From JBOGZD01 sp050697155 (GTDB lineage Bacteria > Actinomycetota > Thermoleophilia > Solirubrobacterales > 70-9): a stretch of 20,064 nucleotides of DNA. Position 1 is the stretch's first letter; every line of letters starts with the position of its first letter. The translations under genes were made by a program, and so were the position numbers. Below the pieces are notes generated by a model, which worked only from the letters and a program-made list of their open reading frames with translations, was not told where the DNA came from and made no database searches. The stretch spans positions 1 through 20,064 of the forward strand of contig JBOGZD010000048.1 in NCBI GenBank assembly GCA_050697155.1, read 5' to 3'. This document shows positions 12,823 to 20,064 of the stretch, piece by piece.

Positions 12823-13218
12823 CTAGACGCCCTCGGGCTGGGTGCGGCCCTCGCCGTAGTCGGGGAGCTGCTGGACGGCCCAGCCATTGCCGTCGGGGTC
12901 GCTGAAGAACACGAACCGGCCCCACGGGAAGTCCTGGACGTCGGAGACCTCGAGCCCTCGGCCCGCGAGCTCGTCGCGGGCCCCTTCGATGTCCTCGACG
13001 ACGAGCTGAAGGCCCTCGAGCGACCCCGGCTTCATCTCGGTGATGCCCTCACCGATCGACACGGAGCAGTTTGAGCCCGGCGGGGTCAGCTGGATGAAGC
13101 GCAGCCCCTCGCGGACCGTCACGTCGTTGTCCACGTTGAAGCCCGCCCCGGCGTAGAAAGCCTTCGCCCGGTCGACGTCGGAGACCGGGATCGGGATCAG
13201 CTCGAGCCTGAAGTCCAT
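12823..13218 (-). CDS. VOC (glyoxalase/bleomycin resistance) family protein
   Basis: The 131-residue product has the paired beta-alpha-beta-beta-beta layout of the VOC fold. The N-terminal half is LELIPIPVSDVDRAKAFYAGAGF, and the C-terminal half has LVVEDIEGARDELAGRG and the typical ending FVFFSDPDGNGWAVQQLP. The usual first metal-binding His is not seen in the opening strand, so a glyoxalase I reaction is unlikely. It may be a non-canonical VOC enzyme or a binding protein. It is transcribed against the preceding enzyme gene, with 13 bases between the stops, and heads away from truA. Confidence 0.85.
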   Translation of the reverse strand: MDFRLELIPIPVSDVDRAKAFYAGAGFNVDNDVTVREGLRFIQLTPPGSNCSVSIGEGITEMKPGSLEGLQLVVEDIEGARDELAGRGLEVSDVQDFPWGRFVFFSDPDGNGWAVQQLPDYGEGRTQPEGV

Positions 13219-13227
13219 CGGCGCAGC

Positions 13228-13256
13228 AGTCTATCCCGCTCTGCGCGGGCCTCCAA
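13228..13256 (-). promoter_or_regulatory. Candidate promoter for the VOC gene
   Basis: Read on the minus strand, TTGGAG (13256-13251) and TAGACT (13233-13228) are separated by 17 bases, and the ATG (13218) follows within about 10 bases of the -10 box. This would give a very short leader or a leaderless mRNA, consistent with the lack of a Shine-Dalgarno sequence. The rest of 13219-13405 between the divergent VOC and truA genes shows no convincing gene or truA promoter. Confidence 0.3.
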
Positions 13257-13405
13257 CCCGGGCGTAGACTCAACGAATCGTGGGGGACGCGACCCGGGTA
13301 GGACTTCGTCGTGGACGGCGGCGCGGTCGTCGCCCCGGCCTCGACTTGGGCCGTGACCGCGCGGGCGCCGCGGTAGCCCACCCCGGCCACACGACCTGAT
13401 CCGCG

Positions 13406-14215
13406 ATGGCAGCGACTCGGCTCGAGATCGCCTACGACGGCTCGGGGTTCTCGGGCTGGGCGGCGCAGCCCGGGCTGCGCACCGTGCAGGCGGAGCTGGA
13501 GTCGGCGCTCGAGCGGATCACCGGCGAGCGGATCGGCCTGACCGTCGCCGGGCGCACCGACGCGGGCGTGCACGCGCTCGCCCAGGTGGCGAGCTTCGAC
13601 CACGACGGCGCGCTTCCCGACCGCCTCGCCGAGAGACTGAATGCGCTGCTTCCCCACGACGTCGCCGTGCGCGCGGTCGAGCCCGCGCCGGACGGCTTCG
13701 ACGCGCGCCGTGACGCCCGCTCGCGCACCTACCGCTACCGCGTGCTCGCCGCCCCCGAGCGCGACCCCTTCGAGGAGCACCGGGCGCTGTGGTGGCGCCA
13801 TCCGCTCGATCTCGATCGGCTCGCGGCCTGCGCCGACGCGGTCGTCGGCACCCACGACTTCACCGCGTTTACCCCGACCGAGACCGAGCACGTGCGCTTC
13901 GAGCGCGAGGTATTCCAATGCTCGTGGAGCCGCGAACGTCGTCCTTCGCCTGACCCGCCCGCGCCCGGAGGCGAAGCCGAGGACGCGGGCGGAACGTCGG
14001 TGTTCCGGAAAGCGGGCGCAACGCTGGTGTTCACCATCGAGGCGGATGCCTTCATGCGCAACATGGTCCGGGTGCTGGTCGGGACGATGCTCGAGGTGGG
14101 CGGCGGGCGGCGCTCGCTCGAAGGCTTCCGCTCCCTGCTCGACGGCGCCCCGCGCGAGCGCGCCGGCGAAACCGCCCCCGCGCACGGCCTCTACTTGATC
14201 TCGGTCCGCTTCTAG
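13406..14215 (+). CDS. truA: tRNA pseudouridine synthase A
   Basis: TruA makes pseudouridine at positions 38-40 of the tRNA anticodon arm. The 269-residue product starts RLEIAYDGSGFSGWAAQPGLRTVQAELE. It has the catalytic motif AGRTDAGVHA with D52, the RTYRYRVL block, HDFTAF, and the C-terminal FMRNMVRVLVGTMLEVG. A Pro/Glu/Gly-rich insert at about residues 175-200 separates two strands of the second domain. It is an accessory loop, not a frameshift. truA commonly follows rplQ; here two unrelated genes are inserted between them, and rplM-rpsI do not follow. Confidence 0.95.
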   Translation: MAATRLEIAYDGSGFSGWAAQPGLRTVQAELESALERITGERIGLTVAGRTDAGVHALAQVASFDHDGALPDRLAERLNALLPHDVAVRAVEPAPDGFDARRDARSRTYRYRVLAAPERDPFEEHRALWWRHPLDLDRLAACADAVVGTHDFTAFTPTETEHVRFEREVFQCSWSRERRPSPDPPAPGGEAEDAGGTSVFRKAGATLVFTIEADAFMRNMVRVLVGTMLEVGGGRRSLEGFRSLLDGAPRERAGETAPAHGLYLISVRF

Positions 14216-14220
14216 AGCGC

Positions 14221-14258
14221 TGATGCGGGTTATCCACGCACGCGCCTAACCCCCATCA
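14221..14258. terminator. Hairpin between convergent truA and thioesterase genes
   Basis: Bases 14221-14232 pair with 14247-14258 over 12 positions with one C-C mismatch, enclosing a 14-nt loop (14233-14246). The stem starts five bases after the truA stop, and its right arm contains the stop codon of the convergent thioesterase gene. The symmetry and position suit a bidirectional terminator, although no clear T-tract follows on either strand. Confidence 0.5.
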
Positions 14259-15395
14259 ACCCTCTAGGTCAGCGACCCGCGCTGTCCCGGACGCCGAGAG
14301 CTCGTCCTCGGCGGCGAGGCTCGCGGCGCGGCCGGGCAGGTACATCGCGCTGCCGGTCGCCAGCAGGACCGGCTTTCCCTCGGCGTTCTCGACCCGGGCG
14401 CGGGCGATCGCCAGCGTGCGGCCGGCGTGTTCGACCTCTGCGCGGCAGACGAGGTCGGCGCCGTCGCCGGTCACCGGGCGCAGGAAGTTGACCTTCAGGT
14501 CGAGGCCGGCGATCGCGGTTCCGGCCGGGGTGGTGGTCCAGATCGCGGCGAGCAGCCCCGCGTCGGCGAGCATCGCGATCGTCCCGCCCTGGAGCCGGCG
14601 CGCGGGGCTCTGCAGCCACTCGCTCGCCGGCATCACGTGGGCGCAGCTGCCATCGCCGACCTCGGTCGGGCGGATCCCGGTGAGGTGGTGGATCGCCGGC
14701 GGCGGCAGGTCGCCGCGCAGCTGGCGCTCGAGGATCTCGCGGCCGCCGAGCGCCTCGAAGGCCTGCTGGGGCAGGACCGCGTCGGTGGGCGGTGGGCGCC
14801 GAAACGGATCGGTCTCGGAGCTGCCGAGCGGGTGCACCGGCGGGTCTTCGGGCATCGGTGGCAGCCCGTCGAGCTGCGGCATGATCGAGAGCCGCGAGGT
14901 GCCGTGGGCGAGCAGCCGCTCGCCGGACTGGTCGAGGATGAACGCCTCCGAGAGGCCGACCCGGCGCCCGACATGTAGGGCCTGACCGTGAGCGGCCAGG
15001 CTACCGCCGGGCTGATCAGGCTCCGTGGTCGGGCCGGGGCGCGCCGGGGCGAGGAATGTGAGCGAGAGCTCGGCGGTCGTGTACGGGGTCGCCGCCGGCA
15101 GCTTCGTCTCCACCGAGGACCCGAAGGCGATGTCGGCCAGGATCGCGAGCGTGCCGCCGCTCAGCAGCCCGGCCGAGTTCGCAAGCCAGGGCGATGCGGG
15201 CATCCGCGCCTCGGAGGTGCCGTCGCCGAAGCCGACGAAGTCGGCGCCGGTGAGGTAGTACAGCGGCGGCGCCGGGCCGAGGCCGCGTCCCCACGCCCGG
15301 TACCGCTCGGCGCCCGACAGCGACAGCATCCACGCCTCCGGGTAGCCGCCGCGCGCGGGCTCGCGCCAGATCTCGGTGGCCGTCGTCGCGCTCAC
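14256..15395 (-). CDS. Tandem hotdog-fold thioesterase-like protein
   Basis: The 379-residue product consists of two PaaI-type hotdog domains. Domain 1 (about 41-175) has YLTG at 47-50, MPASPWL, GGTLAILAD (80-88) and ELSLTFLAPARPG. Domain 2 (about 231-356) repeats this as HLTG at 237-240, MPASEWL, GGTIAMLAD (270-278) and DLKVNFLRPVTG. The offset is 190 residues, so it is an internal duplication within one chain. Such proteins hydrolyse acyl-CoA thioesters; the substrate is not evident. The GTG at 15395 gives VSATTATEIW and follows a GGGGGGTGG sequence. It lies 17 bases after the ABC ATPase stop on the same strand and is probably co-transcribed. A longer reading upstream in this frame is only the antisense shadow of the ATPase. 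Confidence 0.87.
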   Translation of the reverse strand: MSATTATEIWREPARGGYPEAWMLSLSGAERYRAWGRGLGPAPPLYYLTGADFVGFGDGTSEARMPASPWLANSAGLLSGGTLAILADIAFGSSVETKLPAATPYTTAELSLTFLAPARPGPTTEPDQPGGSLAAHGQALHVGRRVGLSEAFILDQSGERLLAHGTSRLSIMPQLDGLPPMPEDPPVHPLGSSETDPFRRPPPTDAVLPQQAFEALGGREILERQLRGDLPPPAIHHLTGIRPTEVGDGSCAHVMPASEWLQSPARRLQGGTIAMLADAGLLAAIWTTTPAGTAIAGLDLKVNFLRPVTGDGADLVCRAEVEHAGRTLAIARARVENAEGKPVLLATGSAMYLPGRAASLAAEDELSASGTARVADLEG

Positions 15396-15412
15396 ACCAC
15401 CCCCCGCGGTTC

Positions 15413-16468
15413 TCAGCCGCGCGGCAGCACGTCCGCCGGCCCGTCGATCCAGACGCGGACCCGATCGCCCTCGTGCCACGCGGGGAAGCCGAGCCGCCGC
15501 GAGCGCAGCATGCGCCCGGAGCCCAGCCGCAGCTCCACCAGCTGGTCGTGGCCGTAGAAGCGCCGTCCCGTCACCTCCGCCTCGGCGGCGTTCTGGGGTC
15601 CGCTGAGGCCGATCGCCAGCGATTCGGGGCGGATCATCACGTCGACCGCGCCCTCGACGCCATGCTCGGCCGGCAGCGAGCCCAGCTCGCATTCGATCCG
15701 GCCCGCGACCGCCTCGCCGGGGACGACCTCGATCTCGCCGAGGAAGCTCGCGACCCAGCGCGAGGCGGGGCGCGAGTAGATCTCCTCCGGGGTGCCGACC
15801 TGCTCGATCCGGCCCTCCCGCATCACCGCGACCGTCTCGGCGATGCTCAGCGCCTCGGCCTGGTCATGGGTGACGAAGATCGCGGTCACACCCGCAGCGC
15901 GCAGGATGCCCGCGACCTCGTTGCGCAGCCGCTCGCGGAGGCCCGCGTCGAGGTTGGAGAACGGCTCGTCGAGCAGGATCAGCTCCGGGGTGGGGGCGAG
16001 CGCGCGGGCGAGCGCCACCCGCTGCTGCTGGCCGCCGGATAGCTCATGAACGGGCCGGTCGCCGAGGCCGCCGAGGCCGACCAGCTCGAGCACCTCGGCG
16101 ACCCGCTCGGCCCCGCCCTTGCGGCCGAGGCCGTAGGAGACGTTCCCGGCGACGTCGAGGTGCGGGAAGAGCGCGTAGTCCTGGAACACCATCCCGATCC
16201 GGCGCCGCTCCGGGGGGACGTAGGAGCCGTTGCCGTTCAAGGTGCGCCCGCCGAGCTCGATCGCCCCAGCGTCGGGCCGCTCGAGCCCCGCGATCAGCCG
16301 CAGCACCGTCGTCTTGCCGCACCCGCTGGGTCCGAGCAGGGCACTGAGCGTCCCCGCCTCGACCGCGAGGTCGACACCATCCACCGCGCGCAGCTCGCCG
16401 AACGCGCGCCGCAGTCCCCGCAGCGCAAGGGCCGAGGCGGGGGCAGGGCTGTACCCGTTGCCGTTCAC
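15413..16468 (-). CDS. ABC transporter ATPase, ferric-iron type (FbpC-like)
   Basis: The ATPase energises a binding-protein-dependent importer at the inner face of the membrane. The 351-residue product has Walker A GPSGCGKTT (46-54), Q-loop Q96 in GMVFQDYALFPH, and signature LSGGQ (143-147). It also has Walker B LILLDEP (163-169) and switch H201. A C-terminal MOI/TOBE-like regulatory part (about 235-351, with VMIRPESLAIGL and GHDQLVELRLGSG) is typical of the FbpC/PotA group. The GTG at 16468 overlaps the permease stop (GTGA). With the adjoining permease and lipoprotein it forms a complete importer; iron is the most likely substrate. Confidence 0.93.
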   Translation of the reverse strand: MNGNGYSPAPASALALRGLRRAFGELRAVDGVDLAVEAGTLSALLGPSGCGKTTVLRLIAGLERPDAGAIELGGRTLNGNGSYVPPERRRIGMVFQDYALFPHLDVAGNVSYGLGRKGGAERVAEVLELVGLGGLGDRPVHELSGGQQQRVALARALAPTPELILLDEPFSNLDAGLRERLRNEVAGILRAAGVTAIFVTHDQAEALSIAETVAVMREGRIEQVGTPEEIYSRPASRWVASFLGEIEVVPGEAVAGRIECELGSLPAEHGVEGAVDVMIRPESLAIGLSGPQNAAEAEVTGRRFYGHDQLVELRLGSGRMLRSRRLGFPAWHEGDRVRVWIDGPADVLPRG

Positions 16469-18027
16469 GACGTCACCGTACCCCTCCCGCTGAGCAGGTA
16501 CAGCGGGGGCGCCGCGACCAGCAACAGAACGAGCGCGGGAATCGCCCCGGCCTCGAAGAAGCCGACGCTGGTCTGGCGCCAGACGTCGGTGGCCAGGGTC
16601 TCGAACCCGATCGGGGCGAGCAGCAACGTCGCCGGCAGCTCCTTGACCGCGTGCAGGAAGACGAGCGCCGTGCCGGCGGCGAAGCCGCCCGCCACCAGCG
16701 GCGCGGTGACCGTGCGAAAGACCTCGACCGGGCCCCTCCCGAGGCCCCGGGCCGCTTCCTCGACGCGGGGGGAGACCTGAAGCAGCGAGGCGCTCATCGG
16801 CCCCACCGCGAGCGGCAGGTAGTGGGCGGCGAGCGCGAAGACCAGCAGGCCGAGGGTCTGGTAGAGCGGCAGCGCGACCCGGGTGCCGAAGAAGACCAGC
16901 GCCAGGGCGACGACGATCCCGGGCAACGCGTAGCCGGCGTAGCTGGCGCGCTCGATCGCCGCGCTCGCCGGGCCGCGGAAGCGGGTGGCGAGCACGGCGA
17001 CGCAGATCGCGGCCAGCGCGGCCAGCGCCGCCGCCGCCGACGCGGCCAGCAGCGAGTTGCCGGCGTTCCCCGCCAGCGAGGAGAGGGTCGAGTCGCCGAT
17101 TCCCTTCGCCGCCCAGTAGGCGAGCACGCCGACCGGGAGCGCGAGCGCAATCGCGACCACCAGCGCGCAGAATCCGAGCGCGGGCCAGCGCCAGCGGCCG
17201 AGCGGGACCGGAGCCGCCCGCCGCGCCGCCCCGGGGCCGGTGCGGTGGTAGGCGCCGCGGTCGCGAAACCGCGCGTAGACGAGGAACAGTCCCAGCATCA
17301 GGAGCACCAACACCGCGCCCAGCGCCGCCGCCGAGGTGCGGTCGAAGCTCGCGTTGTAGGAGATGTAGATCTCCCGCGTGAACGAGTTGAAGCGCATGAT
17401 CGAAACCGCCCCGAAATCGCTCATCGCATACAGCGCCACCAGCAGCGCCCCGGCACCGATCGCCGGCGCCAGCTGCGGCAGGGTGACTGTGCGAAAGACC
17501 TCGAGCGGGCGCCGGCCCATTGCCCGGGCGGCGTCCTCGAGCTGCGGGTCGAGCCGACTGAGCGCGCCGCGAACCGGAAGCAGAACCAGCGGATACGTGA
17601 ACAGCGTCAGCGCCAGCCACGCCCCGGGGAAGCCGTAGATCGAGGGGATCTGCTCGACCCCGAGCGGCGCAAGCGCATCCTGAAGGAAGCCTCTGGGACC
17701 GAACGCCGAGACCAGCAGGTAGGCCCCGATGTAGCTGGGGACCACCAGCGGCAGCGTCACCAGGACCGCCCAGACCCGCCTGCCGGGCAGATCGGTGCGG
17801 GCTGTCAGGTAGGCGAGCGGGACCGCGAGCGCGACGGCGCCGGCGGTCGCCGCGGCGGCGAGCCCTGCCGAGCGCAGCACTAGCTCGAGCGTGCGCTCGT
17901 TCCACGCCGCGGCCCAGGCGATGTCCCAGTCCTCGGCGATCGTGACCGCGAGGTAGAAGGCGGGGAGAGCGGCGGCGGCGGCGACCGCGGTCCCCGCGGC
18001 GAGCAGCGTCAGCGGCGGGCGCCGCAT
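16465..18027 (-). CDS. ABC transporter permease, fused two-domain FbpB-like
   Basis: The 520-residue polytopic membrane protein contains two homologous permease halves, as in FbpB/SfuB ferric-iron permeases. Each half has a cytoplasmic EAA loop: EDAARAMGRRPLEVFRTVTLP (164-184, 21 residues, shown here as EDAARAMG to TVTLP) and EEAARGLG to TVTAP (423-442). About twelve hydrophobic segments surround them. The ATG at 18027 shares a base with the SBP stop (TGATG), which makes it preferable to the TTG one codon earlier. The stop overlaps the ATPase GTG. Confidence 0.93.
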   Translation of the reverse strand: MRRPPLTLLAAGTAVAAAAALPAFYLAVTIAEDWDIAWAAAWNERTLELVLRSAGLAAAATAGAVALAVPLAYLTARTDLPGRRVWAVLVTLPLVVPSYIGAYLLVSAFGPRGFLQDALAPLGVEQIPSIYGFPGAWLALTLFTYPLVLLPVRGALSRLDPQLEDAARAMGRRPLEVFRTVTLPQLAPAIGAGALLVALYAMSDFGAVSIMRFNSFTREIYISYNASFDRTSAAALGAVLVLLMLGLFLVYARFRDRGAYHRTGPGAARRAAPVPLGRWRWPALGFCALVVAIALALPVGVLAYWAAKGIGDSTLSSLAGNAGNSLLAASAAAALAALAAICVAVLATRFRGPASAAIERASYAGYALPGIVVALALVFFGTRVALPLYQTLGLLVFALAAHYLPLAVGPMSASLLQVSPRVEEAARGLGRGPVEVFRTVTAPLVAGGFAAGTALVFLHAVKELPATLLLAPIGFETLATDVWRQTSVGFFEAGAIPALVLLLVAAPPLYLLSGRGTVTS

Positions 18028-19085
18028 CAAAGGGCGCCGGCCTCCTGCATCAGCTCGACCGTCCCCGGAAGGTCGGAGAGGTCGGACAGATCGACGCCGG
18101 GCGGGGCCGGAATCCGGTCGAGCGGCACCAGCGTCGGATCGGGCTCGACCCCGGCGACCAGCGGGTACTCCTGCGAGCTCTCGGCGAAATAGCGCTGCGC
18201 CTCTCGCGACAGCAGGTAACGGATGAAGTCGAGCGCCTCATCGGGCTCGTCGCTGGCGGTCAAGACGCCGACCCCGGTGGTGTTCACGAGCGAGCCCAGG
18301 TCGTCGGGGGGGAAGTGGACCTCGACCGGATAGTCGGGATCCTCTGCCTTGGCCTGGGCGACGTAGTAGTGGTTGATCAAGCCGAGGTCGATCTCGCCCG
18401 CGGCGATCGCGTCGCGAACCGGGGTGTTGGACTCATAGGCCTGAGTCTCGTTCGCGACCATCCCCTCGAGCCACTCGCGGACGATGTCGTCACCCTCCGA
18501 CTGGCGCAGCGCCGTGACGTAGGCCTGCAACGAGGCGTTCGTCGGCGCCCAGCCGACTCGCCCGCGCCACTCGGGGTCGGTGAGCTCGAGCGGCGAGGCC
18601 GGAAGCTCCGATCGGGCCGCGGCGCCCGGGTTGTAGGCGATCACCCTGGCGCGGGCCGAGATCCCGACCCAGGTGCCGTCGGCGGCGCGGAAGCGCCGCG
18701 GGACCCGCTCGAGCAGCTCGCGGGGCAGCGGGATCAGCAGGCCCTCGGCGTCGACCGCGTCCAGCGACCCTGCGTCCTGGCTGAAGTAGACGTCCGCGGG
18801 CGTGTTCTCGCCCTCCTCGGCGAGCGTCGCCGCCAGCGCCCCCGAGTCCCCGAAGCGGACCTGGAGATCGCGATCGACCCGCGCCTCATAGTCGTCGATC
18901 ACGGGGCCGATCAGCGGCGGGATCCGGCCCGAGTAGACCGTGATCCCCTGGGTCTCGGGCTCGTCCGAGGAGCCGGGCTCGGAGCCCCCGCCGCACGCGG
19001 CCAGGCCGAGGCAGCCGGCGAGCAGCAGGGCGGCGAGCGCGGGCGGGCGGCCGCGGTCCGTTGTTCTGATGAAGTTAGGGCGCAA
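18027..19085 (-). CDS. Iron ABC transporter substrate-binding lipoprotein (FbpA-like)
   Basis: The 352-residue product is a predicted lipoprotein. A hydrophobic signal is followed by the lipobox LAAC (28-31) with C31, then a Ser/Gly/Glu linker. The mature domain begins ITVYSGR and has PADVYFSQDAGSLDAV, GRVGWAPTNASLQAYV and GLINHYYVAQ. The adjacent Y240-Y241 pair matches the iron-binding tyrosines of FbpA/FutA proteins. The start is TTG at 19085. An in-frame TGA lies 11 codons upstream, and no ATG or GTG occurs before the lipobox, so TTG is the only standard option. The gene heads an overlapping SBP-permease-ATPase unit. An iron-box-like palindrome abuts its start. Confidence 0.9.
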   Translation of the reverse strand: MRPNFIRTTDRGRPPALAALLLAGCLGLAACGGGSEPGSSDEPETQGITVYSGRIPPLIGPVIDDYEARVDRDLQVRFGDSGALAATLAEEGENTPADVYFSQDAGSLDAVDAEGLLIPLPRELLERVPRRFRAADGTWVGISARARVIAYNPGAAARSELPASPLELTDPEWRGRVGWAPTNASLQAYVTALRQSEGDDIVREWLEGMVANETQAYESNTPVRDAIAAGEIDLGLINHYYVAQAKAEDPDYPVEVHFPPDDLGSLVNTTGVGVLTASDEPDEALDFIRYLLSREAQRYFAESSQEYPLVAGVEPDPTLVPLDRIPAPPGVDLSDLSDLPGTVELMQEAGAL

Positions 19086-19101
19086 GTTAGGTCCACCTAA
19101 C
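19082..19101 (-). promoter_or_regulatory. Iron-box-like operator (DtxR/IdeR type)
   Basis: The palindrome GTTAGGTCCACCTAAC (19086-19101) has perfect 7-bp arms around CC. A further AAGTTAGG at 19072-19079 repeats the half-site. The 19-mer 19082-19100 agrees at 14 positions with the Streptomyces DmdR/DtxR iron box as I recall it (TTAGGTTAGGCTCACCTAA). It lies directly before the start of an iron-type ABC operon and overlaps the predicted -10 box. Repression by an iron-loaded DtxR-family protein is the natural reading but is inferred. Confidence 0.6.
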
Positions 19102-19122
19102 GCGAACGCAGAAGTATGTCAA
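19094..19122 (-). promoter_or_regulatory. Promoter of the iron ABC operon
   Basis: On the minus strand, a perfect TTGACA (19122-19117) is followed after 17 bases by TAGGTG (19099-19094), a plausible actinobacterial -10 box that sits inside the palindrome. Transcription would begin close to the TTG start codon, so the mRNA may have almost no leader. The -35 box overlaps the first codons of the divergent gene. Confidence 0.5.
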
Positions 19123-20064
19123 TGACGATTCAGAGGGCCTGGTGGCCAGCCGGGATCGTGGCGATTGCCGCGGGGTCGCTGGCGCTCCCCTTCACGCTCG
19201 CCTACGACCCCTGGGCGTGGCTCGTCTGGGGGCGGGAGCTGGTGGGGCTGGAGCTCGACACCGACGCCGGCCCGTCGTGGAAGCCCTTGCCGGTGCTGGT
19301 CGCGGCCCCGTTCTCGCTCGCGGGTGAGACGGCCCCCGAGCTGTGGCTGGTGGTCGCACGGGCCGGCTGGATCGCCGCCGCCGTGCTCGCCTGGCGCCTG
19401 GCGGCGATGCTGACGCCCGCAGGGACGCGTACCCAGCGTGTGATTTCCGGGGCGATTGCCGGCGCCGGCGTCGTGCTGCTCTTCGACCCGTTCACGAGCT
19501 GGACGCGGCAGTTCGCGATCGGGCTCGCCGAGCCGCTGCTGGTCGCGCTGGTCCTCGGAGCCGTCGAGCGCCACCTGTGTGGCGCTCACCGGCAGGCGCT
19601 GGCGCTCGCACTCGCGGCCGCCCTGGTTCGGCCCGAGGCATGGCCCTTCCTGGCCGCCTACTGCGTGCTGCTCTGGCGGGACCGGCCGGAGCTTCGAACC
19701 TGGGTCGCGGGCGCCGCGGTCGCGGTGCCGGTCCTCTGGCTGGTCCCCGACCTGATCGGCTCGGGCGATCCGCTCACCGGGGCGCGGCGTGCGCGCGAGG
19801 GCACCGGCTCGGCGCTGGGGGAGGGGATCGAGGCCGTCGGCCGCTCGCTCGAGCTTCCGCTGGCGGCGCTCTGGCCGGCCGCGGCCTGGGCGCTGTTCTC
19901 GGCGCGCCGCGCCGGTGAGCGTGTGATCGTGGCGCTGGCGATCGGTGCGCTCGCCTGGATCGCGGTGGTGGCGGCGCTCGCGGCCGCCGGCTATGCGGGC
20001 CTGCCGCGGTTCGCGGCGCCGGCGGCGGCGCTGGTGTGCGTGCTCGGCGGCGTCGGCATGGTCC
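19116..20064 (+). CDS. Polytopic membrane protein, possible GT-C glycosyltransferase, 3' partial
   Basis: The frame is open from ATG 19116 to the window end, giving about 316 residues. A second ATG at 19122 has GAAG 7 bases upstream and may be the real start. The sequence alternates many hydrophobic segments with short polar loops. After the first segment comes an aromatic, Asp-containing loop (LAYDPWAWLVWGREL), then WKPLPVLVAAPFSL, LVRPEAWPFLAAYC and IGSGDPLTGARRARE. This pattern resembles actinobacterial GT-C/GT87-like mannosyltransferase membrane proteins, in which an acidic residue in the first extracytoplasmic loop is catalytic. I cannot assign a sugar or acceptor. It is divergent from the iron operon with only 30 bases between starts, so the two may share control. 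Confidence 0.7.
   Translation, partial: MSMTIQRAWWPAGIVAIAAGSLALPFTLAYDPWAWLVWGRELVGLELDTDAGPSWKPLPVLVAAPFSLAGETAPELWLVVARAGWIAAAVLAWRLAAMLTPAGTRTQRVISGAIAGAGVVLLFDPFTSWTRQFAIGLAEPLLVALVLGAVERHLCGAHRQALALALAAALVRPEAWPFLAAYCVLLWRDRPELRTWVAGAAVAVPVLWLVPDLIGSGDPLTGARRAREGTGSALGEGIEAVGRSLELPLAALWPAAAWALFSARRAGERVIVALAIGALAWIAVVAALAAAGYAGLPRFAAPAAALVCVLGGVGMV

Noticed and set aside
13279..13400. Short GTG-started frame upstream of truA
   Set aside because: It is Arg/Gly-rich, has no ribosome binding site and resembles no known protein; it is best treated as non-coding.
14230..14238. DnaA box (TTATCCACG)
   Set aside because: It is a single near-match inside a terminator-like stem-loop, with no cluster of boxes and no dnaA or dnaN nearby.
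16469..17905. Upstream extension of the ATPase frame to over 800 codons
   Set aside because: The extra part is an out-of-frame reading of the permease; the ATPase starts at the GTG overlapping the permease stop.

Overview
High-GC DNA that looks actinobacterial. It carries most of a spc/alpha ribosomal-protein operon, uses GTG and TTG starts freely, keeps zinc (Cys-bearing) forms of S14, S4 and L36, and encodes an actinobacterial-type AbiEi/DUF559 protein. A deep actinobacterial lineage such as Thermoleophilia is a reasonable guess, but it is inference. No rRNA, tRNA, CRISPR array or transposase was seen.

Region 1 (1-6216, + strand) is the end of the S10 cluster and the spc operon: rpsQ (5' cut), rplN, rplX, rplE, rpsZ, rpsH, rplF, rplR, rpsE, rpmD, rplO, secY. 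Many junctions are 1-4 nt overlaps. L5 and S5 carry unusual acidic or Ala/Glu/Pro-rich C-terminal tails. The most striking feature is at the wider junctions. Heptanucleotide tandem arrays (GACTGGC or CGAGCAA, direct or inverted) sit immediately in front of the start codons of rpsZ, rpsH, rplF and secY, and later rplQ, where a Shine-Dalgarno sequence would be expected.

Region 2 (6217-7430) breaks the usual secY-adk adjacency. It holds a GC-rich 29-bp tandem repeat, a hairpin and a solo gene with an AbiEi-type winged helix fused to a DUF559 nuclease-like domain.

Region 3 (7443-11977, + strand) holds adk, a possible 18-codon bridging ORF, map, then a 122-nt gene-free structured leader where infA is normally found, followed by rpmJ, rpsM, rpsK, rpsD, rpoA and rplQ. 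Together these supply ribosome, RNA polymerase, Sec translocation, nucleotide balance and N-terminal Met removal.

Region 4 (12012-14258) has a PEP-mutase/isocitrate-lyase superfamily enzyme (+), a VOC-family protein (-) and truA (+). The first two separate truA from rplQ. A strong hairpin lies between truA and the next gene, which converges on it.

Region 5 (14256-19085, - strand) is a probable iron ABC importer operon (lipoprotein SBP, fused permease, ATPase) followed by a tandem hotdog thioesterase. A palindrome resembling a DtxR/IdeR iron box overlaps the predicted promoter in the 30-nt gap to a divergent polytopic membrane protein (+), possibly a GT-C type glycosyltransferase, which runs off the window end.
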